Assembly (NCBI RefSeq): GCF_001613465.1
Contig: NZ_BDCK01000044.1
Location: forward strand, 1 to 64,000
Length of the DNA: 64,000 nt
Direction: 5' to 3'
Origin: Nocardia niwae NBRC 108934 = DSM 45340
GTDB lineage: Bacteria; Actinomycetota; Actinomycetes; Mycobacteriales; Mycobacteriaceae
How positions within the stretch are numbered: the first letter of the stretch is position 1; every line of letters begins with the position of its first letter. Shown here piece after piece: positions 25,588-33,841 of this stretch. Made by a program: the position numbers and the translations under genes. Under the pieces are notes generated by a model that made no database searches, had not been told where the DNA came from, and saw only the letters and a list, made by a program, of their open reading frames with translations.

Positions 25588-27503
25588 CGGGACTCGCCTC
25601 CTCGTGAGGTCTGGTCGACGGTGGGTGCGGGCAGTCGCGTGGTCGCGTTCCGCTGCCTGCCCCACACTCCGAACTCGCGCCGCAGCACGCCGCCGAGGGT
25701 TTCGCCGTCATCGGTTCGCGCGGATCGCTGGGACCGCCAGAAGGCGGCGAATTTCCCGTTCTGTGCCAGCAATTCGGCGGGATCGCCGCGTTCGACGATT
25801 GTTCCGTTCTCCAGCAGAACGACCACGTCGGCCTCGGCGATCGTCTCGAGCCGATGCGCGATCACCACGATCGTCCGATCGCCCTTCAGCGCCGTGAGGG
25901 CTCGGCGCACCGCCTGCTCGGTCTGCGGATCGGCGAACGCGGTCGCCTCGTCCAGCACCAGAACGGGCGCGTCGGCCAGCAACGCACGCGCGATCGCGAT
26001 CCGCTGCGCCTCACCACCGGACAATCCGGCCTCGACGCCGATGACCGTCTCGTATCCACGGGGCAACTGGAGAATCCGGTCGTGGATGTTCGCCAGCCGA
26101 GCCGCGCGCACCACCGCATCGAGACCAGCACGCGGCACCGCCAGCGCGATATTGTCCGCGACCGAGGCACGCAGCAGCCGAACATCCTGGAAGACGAAGG
26201 AAACCTTCCGGTAGAGCGCCCGGCTGCCGAGTTCACGCAGATCGACACCGCCCAGCCGCACCGAACCGTGGGTGGGATCGTAGAACCGGGGCAACAACTG
26301 CACCAAGGTCGACTTCCCACTGCCCGACGGCCCGGCGATCGCGGTGACCGTTCCCGGCTCGAGCACCAGATCGACCCCGCGCAGCACCTCGTGACCGGCT
26401 TCGTAACCGAACCGGACATCACGCAGTTCCACCCGATGCCCCCGCGGTGCGACCGGGTGCGCGGGCTCCGGTAGCGCCGGCACCGCGAGCACATCCCTGA
26501 TCCGGCCGACCGCGCGCCGGGCTGCCTGCAGATCGTCGAAGCCGTGCCCGAGCGCCGCGACCGGGGCGGTCAAGCCGAGCCCCAGCAGCAGGAACGGCAA
26601 CAGATCCGCTGCGACCATCCCACCACCCGAGATCCGAACCGCGCCCCCGAACAACACGACCAGCAGCACGAACGGCGGCGACAGCACCACCTGCATCGCC
26701 GCGCCGATCCCGGCGAGACCGTGCACCATGCGGAGGAAGGAGTCCGCGAAATCGTTGGTGGCCGTGCGGAACCGGCGGTGGGCGCGCTCGCCGGAGCCGA
26801 ACGCCTTGACCACCGCGATGCCCTGGACGAACTCGATCGTCGCGCTCGCGATCCGGCCCATTCCCGCGTCGAATTCCCTCTGCGACCGCAACCGGGCCGG
26901 GGTCATCATGAGGGGTACCAGCGCGACGGCCAGCGCCACGGGGATCAGCGTGATCAGCGTGAGCCGCCAGTCGACGGTGAACAGATAGATCAGCGACACC
27001 AGCGGCACGACGAAGGCGGCGACGAGTTCACCGGGCGTGTGGGCGATCAGCGGGTGCACGGTGCTGACGTCCTTGCCCACGATCTTCGCCAGCTCGCCGC
27101 TGCGACGCCCGGAGAACCAGCCGATCGGCACCCGGCCGAGGCGCGCGGCCAGTTGCCTGCGCAACGACAGTTGCACGCGGCTGTCGAGCAGATGCCCGAG
27201 TCCGGACGACGCGGCCGTGCACACCAGCCGGACGAACAACCCGGCCGCACCCGCGAGCACGATCATCCGGACATGATCGTGATCGATAACGTTGGGCGAC
27301 AACAGAGTTCGTCCCAGTTCGGCAACCGCGAGCAGTGGCGCCAAGCCGGCGACCGCGCCGACGATCTGCAGGACGACGACGGCGGCGAAACCGCCCGCGT
27401 AGGGGCGCAGCAATGTCGCCACGCTCGGTTGCGCCGGGGCATCGCCGTCCGATCCGACCGGTGTGGTCTGCTTCCTCGCCTCGGCGAGGTCGATGGTGGT
27501 CAT
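25584..27503 (-). CDS. ABC half-transporter (membrane domain plus ATPase), IrtA/YbtP-like
   Basis: A 639-residue half-transporter. The membrane domain spans about 25-345, including LGRVPIGWFSGRRSGELAKI, a segment typical of this exporter-fold subfamily. The ATPase (about 365-590) has GPSGSGKST, LSGGEAQRIA and VLVLDEATAFADP. GGGAGA precedes ATG 27503. It lies 16 bases after the esterase gene and overlaps the second half-transporter by four bases, so the three form one operon. The tail after the ATPase (GVWGRQRNATTRLPAPTVDQ) is unusual and of unknown role. Confidence 0.85.
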   Translation of the reverse strand: MTTIDLAEARKQTTPVGSDGDAPAQPSVATLLRPYAGGFAAVVVLQIVGAVAGLAPLLAVAELGRTLLSPNVIDHDHVRMIVLAGAAGLFVRLVCTAASSGLGHLLDSRVQLSLRRQLAARLGRVPIGWFSGRRSGELAKIVGKDVSTVHPLIAHTPGELVAAFVVPLVSLIYLFTVDWRLTLITLIPVALAVALVPLMMTPARLRSQREFDAGMGRIASATIEFVQGIAVVKAFGSGERAHRRFRTATNDFADSFLRMVHGLAGIGAAMQVVLSPPFVLLVVLFGGAVRISGGGMVAADLLPFLLLGLGLTAPVAALGHGFDDLQAARRAVGRIRDVLAVPALPEPAHPVAPRGHRVELRDVRFGYEAGHEVLRGVDLVLEPGTVTAIAGPSGSGKSTLVQLLPRFYDPTHGSVRLGGVDLRELGSRALYRKVSFVFQDVRLLRASVADNIALAVPRAGLDAVVRAARLANIHDRILQLPRGYETVIGVEAGLSGGEAQRIAIARALLADAPVLVLDEATAFADPQTEQAVRRALTALKGDRTIVVIAHRLETIAEADVVVLLENGTIVERGDPAELLAQNGKFAAFWRSQRSARTDDGETLGGVLRREFGVWGRQRNATTRLPAPTVDQTSRGGESR

Positions 27504-27519
27504 CGTTCTCCCGCCTTGG

Positions 27520-28461
27520 TCAGGCGCTCTGCGGGAGAGCTGTTTTCGAGCCGGTCGCTTCGGCGGACAACGCGCGGCGCAGGACGGCGGCGAACTCGGC
27601 GCTCTGGCGCCGGGACACCTCGGCGGACGTGATCGCCTGTGACCCGTGAAAGGTGCCCGGCCACTGGTGCAGTTCGACCGGCACGCCCGCTTGCAGCAGG
27701 CGCAACGCGTAGTCGATGTCTTCGTCGCGGTTCGGGCAGAACTCGGCAGTGGCGATGTAGGCGGGCGGCAGACCGGACAGATCGGCGGCCCGCGCGGGCG
27801 CGGCGTACTGCGTCGCGGGCGTGGAACCCAGGTAGTGCTGCCACATCTGGGCGACCTTCGCACGAGTCACGAAGGGCGTGTCGGTGAAGGTGCGCGCCGA
27901 CCAGGCCTGCTGCCGGTCGTCGAGAACGGGTTGATTGAGCAGCTGGAAACGGATCGGCGGCCCTTGCCGGTCACGTGCGCGCAAGGCGACCGCGGTCGCG
28001 AGGCCCGCACCGGCGCTGTGGCCGCCGATGGCGATCCGCGCCGGGTCGATGCCCAGCTCGGCCGCGTGCTCGGCGGTCCAGGTCAGCACCGCGTAGGCGT
28101 CGTCGTGGGCGGCGGGGAACGGATGTTCGGGGGCCAAGCGGTAGCCCACCGAGATCACCGTCGCGCCGGAGTTGTCGGCGAGCATCGTGGCCCACGGGTG
28201 TTCGGTGTCCAGATCGCCCATGACGAATCCGCCGCCGTGCAGCCAGATGATCGCGCCCCGCGCCCCGTGTGGCCGATAGATTCGTACCGGCACCCCGACA
28301 TCGCCGGGCACCGTGCGGTTTTCGATCGTCAAGTGCGCGGTGGGTGGCGCCGGAATCGCGGCGACCAACGCGGCGAGGTTCTGCCGGGCGGTGAGTGGGT
28401 CGGACAGGTCGGCCGGGGGGAAGAAGGGGACAGCCGCTTCGAGTTCGGGATCCAGGATCAT
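27520..28461 (-). CDS. alpha/beta hydrolase of the hormone-sensitive lipase family
   Basis: A 313-residue cytosolic esterase. The oxyanion motif is WLHGGGF, the nucleophile elbow GHSAGAG, the Asp is in CPNRDEDIDYA, and the His is in GTFHGSQA. These features place it with HSL/BDHCT-type carboxylesterases. An in-frame start at 28515 exists; ATG 28461 (MILDPELEAAVPFFPP) matches the family N-terminus. As first gene of an operon with two ABC half-transporters, it may process the transported compound, for instance by cleaving an ester (inference). The inverted-repeat copy at 28517-28569 lies just upstream. Confidence 0.85.
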   Translation of the reverse strand: MILDPELEAAVPFFPPADLSDPLTARQNLAALVAAIPAPPTAHLTIENRTVPGDVGVPVRIYRPHGARGAIIWLHGGGFVMGDLDTEHPWATMLADNSGATVISVGYRLAPEHPFPAAHDDAYAVLTWTAEHAAELGIDPARIAIGGHSAGAGLATAVALRARDRQGPPIRFQLLNQPVLDDRQQAWSARTFTDTPFVTRAKVAQMWQHYLGSTPATQYAAPARAADLSGLPPAYIATAEFCPNRDEDIDYALRLLQAGVPVELHQWPGTFHGSQAITSAEVSRRQSAEFAAVLRRALSAEATGSKTALPQSA

Positions 28462-28516
28462 GCCGTCGATCGTCGCGTCCGCCGGGCATGTTCGGCTTCC
28501 GGCGACGGGAGTCACC

Positions 28517-28569
28517 GTCTACGTGAATACGCGTACGACCATCGCGCTCGGCTGCGTCGATCGTCGTAG
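28517..28569 (+). repeat. 53-bp inverted repeat, copy A (esterase-ABC promoter region)
   Basis: This sequence matches the reverse complement of 30624-30676 at 41 of 53 positions. Bases 28548-28569 form a perfect 22-base match, and GTCTACG opens both copies with identical 31-base spacing to that block. It lies between the end of the response regulator gene and the start of the esterase operon. It is probably a regulatory site set, for example for the response regulator it flanks. Confidence 0.7.
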
Positions 28570-28672
28570 TCCATCGCGCACGGGTCAGCGAAATCGGCAG
28601 GATTCTGGTGCTGTTCGCGACGCGGATCCGGGATGCCGCGAATCCTGGGGCCGGACAACACGGATGTACCTG

Positions 28673-29350
28673 TTACTGCGTGGGTTCGCTCAGCCCGGTC
28701 TGATAGGCGATCACGACCAGCTGCGCTCGGTCGCGCGCACCCAGTTTCACCATCGCGCGGCTGACATGGGTACGCGCGGTGGCCGGGCTGAGAAACAGTG
28801 CGGCGCCGATCTCGTCGTTGCTCAGGCCCTGCCCCACCAAGGCCAGCACTTCACGCTCGCGGTCGGTCAGCACGGCGAGCCGCTCCTGCGCGGACTTGGC
28901 GGCCCTGCGCTGCGCGGTGAACTGGCTGATGAGGCGGCGGGTGACCCGCGGTGCGAGCAGCGCGTCACCGGCGGCGACCACCCGGATGGCGTGCAACAGC
29001 TCGGCGGGTCCGGCGTCCTTGAGCAGGAATCCGCTCGCGCCCGCCTGCAAGGCGTCGAAGACGTTCTCGTCGGTGTCGTAGGTGGTGAGGATGAGCACCT
29101 TGACCTGCTCCATCCCGGTGGCCGCCGCGATCTGCGCGGTGGCGCGTATCCCGTCCAGCCGTGGCATGCGGATGTCCATGAGGACGACGTCGGGGCGAGT
29201 GGCACGGGCGAGTTCGACGGCTTCCGCGCCGGTGGTGGCTTCGCCGACCACCGTGATGTCGTCCTCCAGGTCGAGCAGGACTTTGAAGCCGGAACGGACC
29301 AGGCGTTCGTCGTCGGCGAGCAGGACCTTGATCGGTGGCGTGGAGTTCAC
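28673..29350 (-). CDS. NarL/LuxR-type response regulator
   Basis: A 225-residue response regulator. The receiver domain (1-125) has the acidic pair in LADDERLV, the phospho-acceptor Asp59 in VVLMDIRMPR and Lys in GFLLKDAG. A LuxR-type helix-turn-helix (about 155-215) contains LTDREREVLALVGQGLSNDE and ATARTHVSRAMVKLGARDR. The GTG start at 29350 overlaps the kinase stop (GTGA), so the two are translationally coupled. Its DNA sites are plausibly the paired repeats at 28517-28569 and 30624-30676 that bracket the operon. Confidence 0.9.
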   Translation of the reverse strand: MNSTPPIKVLLADDERLVRSGFKVLLDLEDDITVVGEATTGAEAVELARATRPDVVLMDIRMPRLDGIRATAQIAAATGMEQVKVLILTTYDTDENVFDALQAGASGFLLKDAGPAELLHAIRVVAAGDALLAPRVTRRLISQFTAQRRAAKSAQERLAVLTDREREVLALVGQGLSNDEIGAALFLSPATARTHVSRAMVKLGARDRAQLVVIAYQTGLSEPTQ

Positions 29351-30567
29351 AAGCGCGATCCGACCGGGGCCAGGGGCAGACGAGCGGTGACCTCGAATCC
29401 GCCGCCGGGACGCGCGACCGCATCGAGTTCACCACCGAGCAGCCGGCAGCGTTCGCGCATTCCGACGATGCCGCGGCCGGTCGCGGAGGAGCCGTCGGCG
29501 CGCGCCGGGCCGTGCGCGCAGTCGCGGCGGCCCTCGTCGGCCACCCGGATCCGCAAGGCGTCGAGACCGGGTTCGAGCGCCACCGTCACTCGGGTCGGGC
29601 CCACGTGCCGGATCACGTTCGTGATCGATTCCTGCACGATGCGGTACGCGGCGCTGCCCACCGCACTCGGTAACGGCGTCACCGGGGAGGCCTGCTCGAA
29701 AGCGATATCGAGCCCGGCGTCGCGCGCCTTGCCGATGAGTTCGTCGATCTGACCGAGACCCGGATAGGGCTCGCGTTCGTCGCCGTCGCGCAGGACCCCG
29801 AGGATCGCGCGCATCTCCCGCAGTGCCCGTGAACTGGTCTGCTCGATGGTGCGCAGCGCTTCACGAGCCTGTTCCGGTCGTTTGTCGAGCACGTGCGCGG
29901 TGACGCCGGACTGCACGTTGATGATGGCGATCGCGTGGGCGACGGTGTCGTGGACTTCGCGGGCGATGCGCAGCCGTTCGGCGTCGACGCGCGCCCTGGC
30001 CTCCTCGTCGCGGGACCGTTCGGCCAGCTCCGCCCGTTCCTGCGCGTCGGCGGCGATGACCCGGCGGGATCGGACGGACTCGCCGAGGATCGTGCTGATC
30101 ACCGACGCGCCGATCCGGAAGAACACCCAGCCGATGGCCACCAGCGGCCGGATGTCCGCCGCGGCGATCAGCCAGCCGAGGGCGAGCACCGTGATGCCCC
30201 CACCGGCGATCAGCAGCGAGCGCCGCCCGTCGCCGTAGGCGGCGAGGGTGTACAGGGCGACGAAGAGCCCGAGATAGGACAGCCGGTCGGGGAACCCGAG
30301 GCCGAAATAGATCAGGCTGGCCAGCGCCGTGACCGCGAACACCGCCACCGGTTGCCTGCGGCGCGCGGCCACCGCCAAGCCGCTGACGATCAGCAGGACA
30401 TATCCGAAACCCGACACCGGTGTGTAGGCGGGCTCGAGCGGGACTGGGATCGCGGCGCTCTGCACTTGGATCACGGTGACGAACAGCGCCAGCAGGACAT
30501 CCGGGAACCAGGCGGGCCTACGCGAGAACCAGGCGGACAGCCGTCGCGACGCCGCCCGTTGAATCAT
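29347..30567 (-). CDS. two-component sensor histidine kinase (HisKA_3 type)
   Basis: A 406-residue membrane kinase. Five to six hydrophobic helices in residues about 15-170 form the sensor, without a large extracellular loop. The dimerisation box is LRIAREVHDTVAHAIAI with the phospho-acceptor His in REVHD. The ATPase domain contains RIVQESITNVIRHV (N box) and GRGIVGMRERCRLLGGEL. This is the NarX/DesK-like type typical of actinobacterial systems that sense membrane-active compounds and often control adjacent ABC transporters. The start may be ATG 30567 or 30585. The second repeat copy lies 57 bases upstream. Confidence 0.88.
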   Translation of the reverse strand: MIQRAASRRLSAWFSRRPAWFPDVLLALFVTVIQVQSAAIPVPLEPAYTPVSGFGYVLLIVSGLAVAARRRQPVAVFAVTALASLIYFGLGFPDRLSYLGLFVALYTLAAYGDGRRSLLIAGGGITVLALGWLIAAADIRPLVAIGWVFFRIGASVISTILGESVRSRRVIAADAQERAELAERSRDEEARARVDAERLRIAREVHDTVAHAIAIINVQSGVTAHVLDKRPEQAREALRTIEQTSSRALREMRAILGVLRDGDEREPYPGLGQIDELIGKARDAGLDIAFEQASPVTPLPSAVGSAAYRIVQESITNVIRHVGPTRVTVALEPGLDALRIRVADEGRRDCAHGPARADGSSATGRGIVGMRERCRLLGGELDAVARPGGGFEVTARLPLAPVGSRL

Positions 30568-30623
30568 GCCGTGAGCGTACGGCATCCGCGAGTGCTCGCG
30601 CTGCCGCGCGGGCGCACGACCGG

Positions 30624-30676
30624 CTACGACGATCGACGCAGCCGACCCCGGCTTGTCTACGCGCATGCGCGTAGAC
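30624..30676 (-). repeat. 53-bp inverted repeat, copy B (kinase promoter region)
   Basis: This copy pairs with 28517-28569. Its 30655-30676 part is itself a perfect 22-bp palindrome (half-site GTCTACGCGCA), and 30624-30645 is the perfect 22-base match to copy A. It sits immediately upstream of the kinase gene and is a strong operator candidate. Confidence 0.72.
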
Positions 30677-30714
30677 AGCCGCCGATCCCCTCGCTTCCGT
30701 CCGAGAAGCGGGAC

Positions 30715-30909
30715 TCACCGCCAGAGATCGCCGCAGGGCAACTCGGGCAGCTCGACGTGGACGTCGTCGTCGATCGTGACGATCAACTCCGGATGACTGC
30801 GCGCCAAACCGGCGGCCACGCTCCTGGCCTGTTCCGCACAAGCTCGGTAGTCCAGGATCAAGGCGCCGGATTCGATATGGATATGCCGGATGTGCTGCGG
30901 ATTCGTCAT
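30715..30909 (-). CDS. small hypothetical protein
   Basis: A 64-residue frame starting MTNPQHIRHIHIESGALILD and ending PELIVTIDDDVHVELPELPC before GDLWR. The alternating beta/alpha pattern and conserved-looking acidic run IDDDVH suggest a folded protein rather than a shadow frame. No clear Shine-Dalgarno sequence is present, so a leaderless mRNA is possible. I do not recognise the family. Confidence 0.5.
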   Translation of the reverse strand: MTNPQHIRHIHIESGALILDYRACAEQARSVAAGLARSHPELIVTIDDDVHVELPELPCGDLWR

Positions 30910-31139
30910 GTTCGCAGCACTGTTCGACGGGTCGGTACCGATACTGCGCGTCCCGCTCCACCTCCGGGCATCGATCGCATCGCGGTCGAGCCATGCAGCG
31001 GACCGAGCTTCCGATGGCTCATTGATCGACGTATTCCTTTCTCGAGCGACCCTTCGAGGGCAGTTCGCCCGCCGGCTGACCTGCGGCTGCGCGCTGCCGC
31101 CCGGAAACCGTCGGTCAGCTTTGCGCAGCCGCCTCGGGA

Positions 31140-32381
31140 TCAGCGCGGCGGCCGGTTCATGTCCCGGTTCATCGTCGGGATCTCGATGCTGATCGGCATC
31201 TCCAATTCGGCCAGATAGACCAGGGCCGCCTGACGGAGGAATTCGTCGAACAACCAGTAGGCATCCGGCGCCAACGGCACCACCGGCAGCAGACCTTCGC
31301 GCACGGCGATGAACGGACCCCAGCTCACCCGCAGCAGCGGATCCCAGACCGGCTCCCTGGGGATGGCCAGCCCGTCGGCGATCTTGTCGCCGAGCAGGAA
31401 GCGGGTGAACGCACCGAGCACCGGCTTGGTGAGGATGGCCAGATCGAGATTGGCGCCCAGACGCAGCAGGCGGTCGGCGAGCTTCGCGCCCTCGGGTGTC
31501 GCCGCCAGGATCGGGTCGAGCACCTGGGCGGCCTGGGAATCGGCCTCGGCCCAGGAGTTGGGGATGTACTCGTCCCGGATGCCGAGCATGTGCGCGCACA
31601 CCTGCCACGAGTGCAGGAATGCCTCGGACTCGGCGGCGGGGATCGGCACCTTCCACGCGGTCAGATGCTTCATGACGGTCGTGGGCAGGCTGTGCCAGGT
31701 GACCATCATGTCGTTCTGGCTGATCGGGATGTCCTCGTCGGCCGAGTGCACCCAGTGCGGCGACTGCGGCAGCAGGTGGCGCACCGCGGCGTGCACCAAC
31801 CGGGTTTTCAGGCAGGTCACGACCATCTCGCCCTGCGGGCCATAGGCGTTCGCGGTGCCGATGTCGTAACCGAGTTTGGCGGTCTTGGAGATGCGGTCCT
31901 TCAGATCGTGGCCGCCCTTGGAGTAGTAGACCGCGCGGGCCTCCTTGGGAATTACCGTGCTCATCATGCCGCTGGCCAGCCCGTACAGCACACCGAGATA
32001 CAGGCCGCGCTTCTTGTTGAACTCGACCGCGGTGGCCAGCTTGCCCTGATCCGCCCAGGGCGGCAGCTGACGGGCGTATTCCATGAAGTCGCGCAGATCC
32101 GTCGGCAACCCGGCAGGCAGCGGCTGGCCGTTCCTGGTCCAGGTGCGCAACAACTCGTTGACCCTCGGCACCTCCCCTCGGTCCAACAGCGAGGCGACCA
32201 ACTGGTCCACCTCCGGATCCCACACGGTGAGCGGGTCGGCCCCTTCTCCCGTGCCCGCCACCGAACCCTGCGGTGACCACGTCCACGGCTCCGCGCGCGC
32301 CGGGGTCACCATGGCCAGCGCGCCGAACGCGCCCAGTACGCCCCCGGCCTTCAAAGCGTTACGCCTGCTGAGTCCATCCAT
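31140..32381 (-). CDS. Tat-exported Lcp-type oxygenase (latex-clearing protein family, DUF2236)
   Basis: A 413-residue protein with a Tat signal (LSRRNALKAGG, cleavage near ALAMVTPARA). It belongs to the MpaB/Lcp haem b oxygenase family. Residues Glu147, Arg163, Lys166, Thr167 and His197 (in KTRLVHAAVRHLLP) have the same spacing as Glu148, Arg164, Lys167, Thr168 and His198 of the Streptomyces K30 latex-clearing protein, where His198 binds haem. Lcp cleaves poly(cis-1,4-isoprene) outside the cell. ATG 32381 follows GAGGAG; longer starts lack a ribosome site. It stands alone, with a KstR-like palindrome at 32520-32531 upstream. The true substrate may be another isoprenoid. Confidence 0.78.
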   Translation of the reverse strand: MDGLSRRNALKAGGVLGAFGALAMVTPARAEPWTWSPQGSVAGTGEGADPLTVWDPEVDQLVASLLDRGEVPRVNELLRTWTRNGQPLPAGLPTDLRDFMEYARQLPPWADQGKLATAVEFNKKRGLYLGVLYGLASGMMSTVIPKEARAVYYSKGGHDLKDRISKTAKLGYDIGTANAYGPQGEMVVTCLKTRLVHAAVRHLLPQSPHWVHSADEDIPISQNDMMVTWHSLPTTVMKHLTAWKVPIPAAESEAFLHSWQVCAHMLGIRDEYIPNSWAEADSQAAQVLDPILAATPEGAKLADRLLRLGANLDLAILTKPVLGAFTRFLLGDKIADGLAIPREPVWDPLLRVSWGPFIAVREGLLPVVPLAPDAYWLFDEFLRQAALVYLAELEMPISIEIPTMNRDMNRPPR

Positions 32382-32783
32382 GTCTGCGCCACTCCTCATT
32401 GAGCACGGGGCGTCACCGTGATGATGCGACGTAGGCGTCGACGCCCGCTCCTCGCCGTCGCAAGAGATAAGAACAGTGATTAACTTAGCAAGCCACACCA
32501 GGTGTTGTCTGCACTTTTCAGAACTTGTTCTCCTCCGCTCGCACCACACGAGAGAGCCACCGGAGACGGTGTGATCACTGGGTATGAACAGCACATTAGC
32601 AGCATTCGGACACAGGTTTCACAATCGGCCACCGCCTCAAAGCCAGTGGAGACGATAGCGAAAACACCCCACCCCACGCCTGAGTCGACTGCTAATAAAC
32701 AGTCACATAGATCGCTGCGCGAACGATCGCCTCCGATCCCGTGCACAGCGGGGCCCTCTGAAACCAGCACCTGGAGACACGAA
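32382..32783. other. 402-base upstream region, no gene
   Basis: A noticeably AT-richer stretch (32460-32720) without a supported reading frame. It contains the palindrome AGAACTTGTTCT at 32520-32531. It probably holds the promoter of the Lcp-like gene, with a long leader or several regulatory sites. Confidence 0.55.
32520..32531. promoter_or_regulatory. KstR-like palindrome upstream of the Lcp-like gene
   Basis: AGAACTTGTTCT is a perfect 12-bp palindrome. It matches the AGAAC-nn-GTTCT core of KstR operators, which control sterol-catabolism genes in Mycobacteriales. It lies 139 bases before ATG 32381. The assignment is by resemblance only. Confidence 0.4.
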
Positions 32784-32814
32784 ACGGGCCGGGCGGTTAT
32801 ACCGCCCGGCCCGT
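32784..32814 (-). terminator. hairpin terminator after the KGG-type gene
   Basis: ACGGGCCGGGCGGT (32784-32797) pairs perfectly over 14 bp with 32801-32814 around a three-base loop. In the minus direction it follows the stop of the small gene ending at 32830 and is followed by TTTCGTGTC. Confidence 0.8.
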
Positions 32815-32829
32815 GTTGTCCGATCGACG

Positions 32830-33030
32830 TCAGCGACCGGCGTGGCTGTGCTGGCCGCCACGCGCCTTGGCCTCGGTGGGCTGGGCTTGCGCGCCCTTAC
32901 GCCCGGCCGCGCTCGGATCGGCGGAGTTGCGGTCGCCGAAGCTGCCGGTGCTGGCCTGGCCGCCGCGGCGCGCCTGCTCCTCGGTGTCGGAGCGGTTGCC
33001 GAACTGCCCGGGGTTGTTCTGGTCTGCCAT
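32830..33030 (-). CDS. KGG-motif stress protein-like small protein
   Basis: A 66-residue, very hydrophilic protein (GQFGNRSDTEEQARRGGQAS, then DPSAAGRKGAQAQ and EAKARGGQHSHAGR). Repeated R/K-G-G and Gln/Gly-rich segments resemble KGG (con-10/GsiB-like) proteins, which accumulate in stress or desiccation and are intrinsically disordered. AAAGGAG before ATG 33030 is a strong ribosome site; the longer frame from 33081 is rejected. A perfect hairpin terminator follows. Confidence 0.7.
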   Translation of the reverse strand: MADQNNPGQFGNRSDTEEQARRGGQASTGSFGDRNSADPSAAGRKGAQAQPTEAKARGGQHSHAGR

Positions 33031-33247
33031 CACTTGCTCCTTTCGGTAGCGGATGAAACCGACTGTGGCTCTGTGCGCCACGTCTTCGTGCTACCCGGCA
33101 CTCGCCACCCCAATCAACGTCGGCGCATCGTCACACGATCGAAAAGAACTGCCGCACAATGAACCAGGCGAACACCCGTCATCGGTTGTCCGAACGCCCG
33201 CGATGAGCCCAGGTCAGAACCCGGCCGGGGAGAGCGGCCTTCACGGG

Positions 33248-33796
33248 TCACGAACGCGGCGCGTCGAGTTTGTCGATATCGGCGAGTACCTTTTCGTGCC
33301 AATCGATTTCGACCTGGATTCGCATGGTGGCGTGCTCGACGACGAGGTCGTCGGCGGTGTTCTGATCGGGCCAGCGCCGGTCGAGCTGATGGTCGACGCG
33401 GGAACGGCGCGCACGCAGTGCGGCCAGCCGCTCTTCGAGGTATCCGCGCAGCACCTCGCGGTCGAGATCGGCGCTGACGGCCAGCGCGAGATCCACCGGG
33501 TCGGGCCGGATGTCCACTTCGGTGAACGCTTCGTCGCGCAGGGCCCGCAGCTCCCGGCGCCCTTCATCGGTGATCTCGTAGACGGTGCGGGCGGGCAGCG
33601 CGCCGTCCTGTTCGGTGCGCAGCGGCCGGATCAACCCTTCGCCCGCCATCCGGTGCAAAGCGCCGTAGAGCGACCCGGGCTTCACCCGCGACCACAGGTC
33701 GGCGCGATCCAGGCGAGCGTCGCGGCGCAGCTGATGGCCGTGCATGGGGCCACGTTTGGCCAGCGCGGCGAGGACGAACAACCTGGTTTCGTTCAC
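33248..33796 (-). CDS. PadR-family transcriptional regulator
   Basis: A 182-residue winged-helix regulator. [40 protein letters not shown] and [18 protein letters not shown] are the PadR helix-turn-helix and wing. The C-terminal half (about 95-180) is the helical Vir_act_alpha_C dimerisation domain. It is divergent from the peptide deformylase gene, 45 bases apart, with the GTACTC-N6-GAGTAC repeat between them. It therefore probably represses itself and that gene. Confidence 0.88.
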   Translation of the reverse strand: MNETRLFVLAALAKRGPMHGHQLRRDARLDRADLWSRVKPGSLYGALHRMAGEGLIRPLRTEQDGALPARTVYEITDEGRRELRALRDEAFTEVDIRPDPVDLALAVSADLDREVLRGYLEERLAALRARRSRVDHQLDRRWPDQNTADDLVVEHATMRIQVEIDWHEKVLADIDKLDAPRS

Positions 33797-33814
33797 TCGC
33801 CTAGTCTGTCACGA

Positions 33815-33832
33815 GTACTCGCATTTGAGTAC
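33815..33832. promoter_or_regulatory. PadR operator candidate
   Basis: GTACTC (33815-33820) and GAGTAC (33827-33832) form a perfect 6-bp inverted repeat with a 6-bp spacer. It lies in the 45-base gap between padR and the deformylase gene. Its size and location suit a PadR dimer. Confidence 0.6.
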
Positions 33833-33841
33833 CCTGCCAGT

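Noticed and set aside
28517-30676. Reading the bracketed two-component system as a transposon
   Set aside because: The 53-bp repeats contain no transposase gene between them and there are no target-site duplications at the ends. A regulatory role is simpler; mobility is kept only as an alternative.
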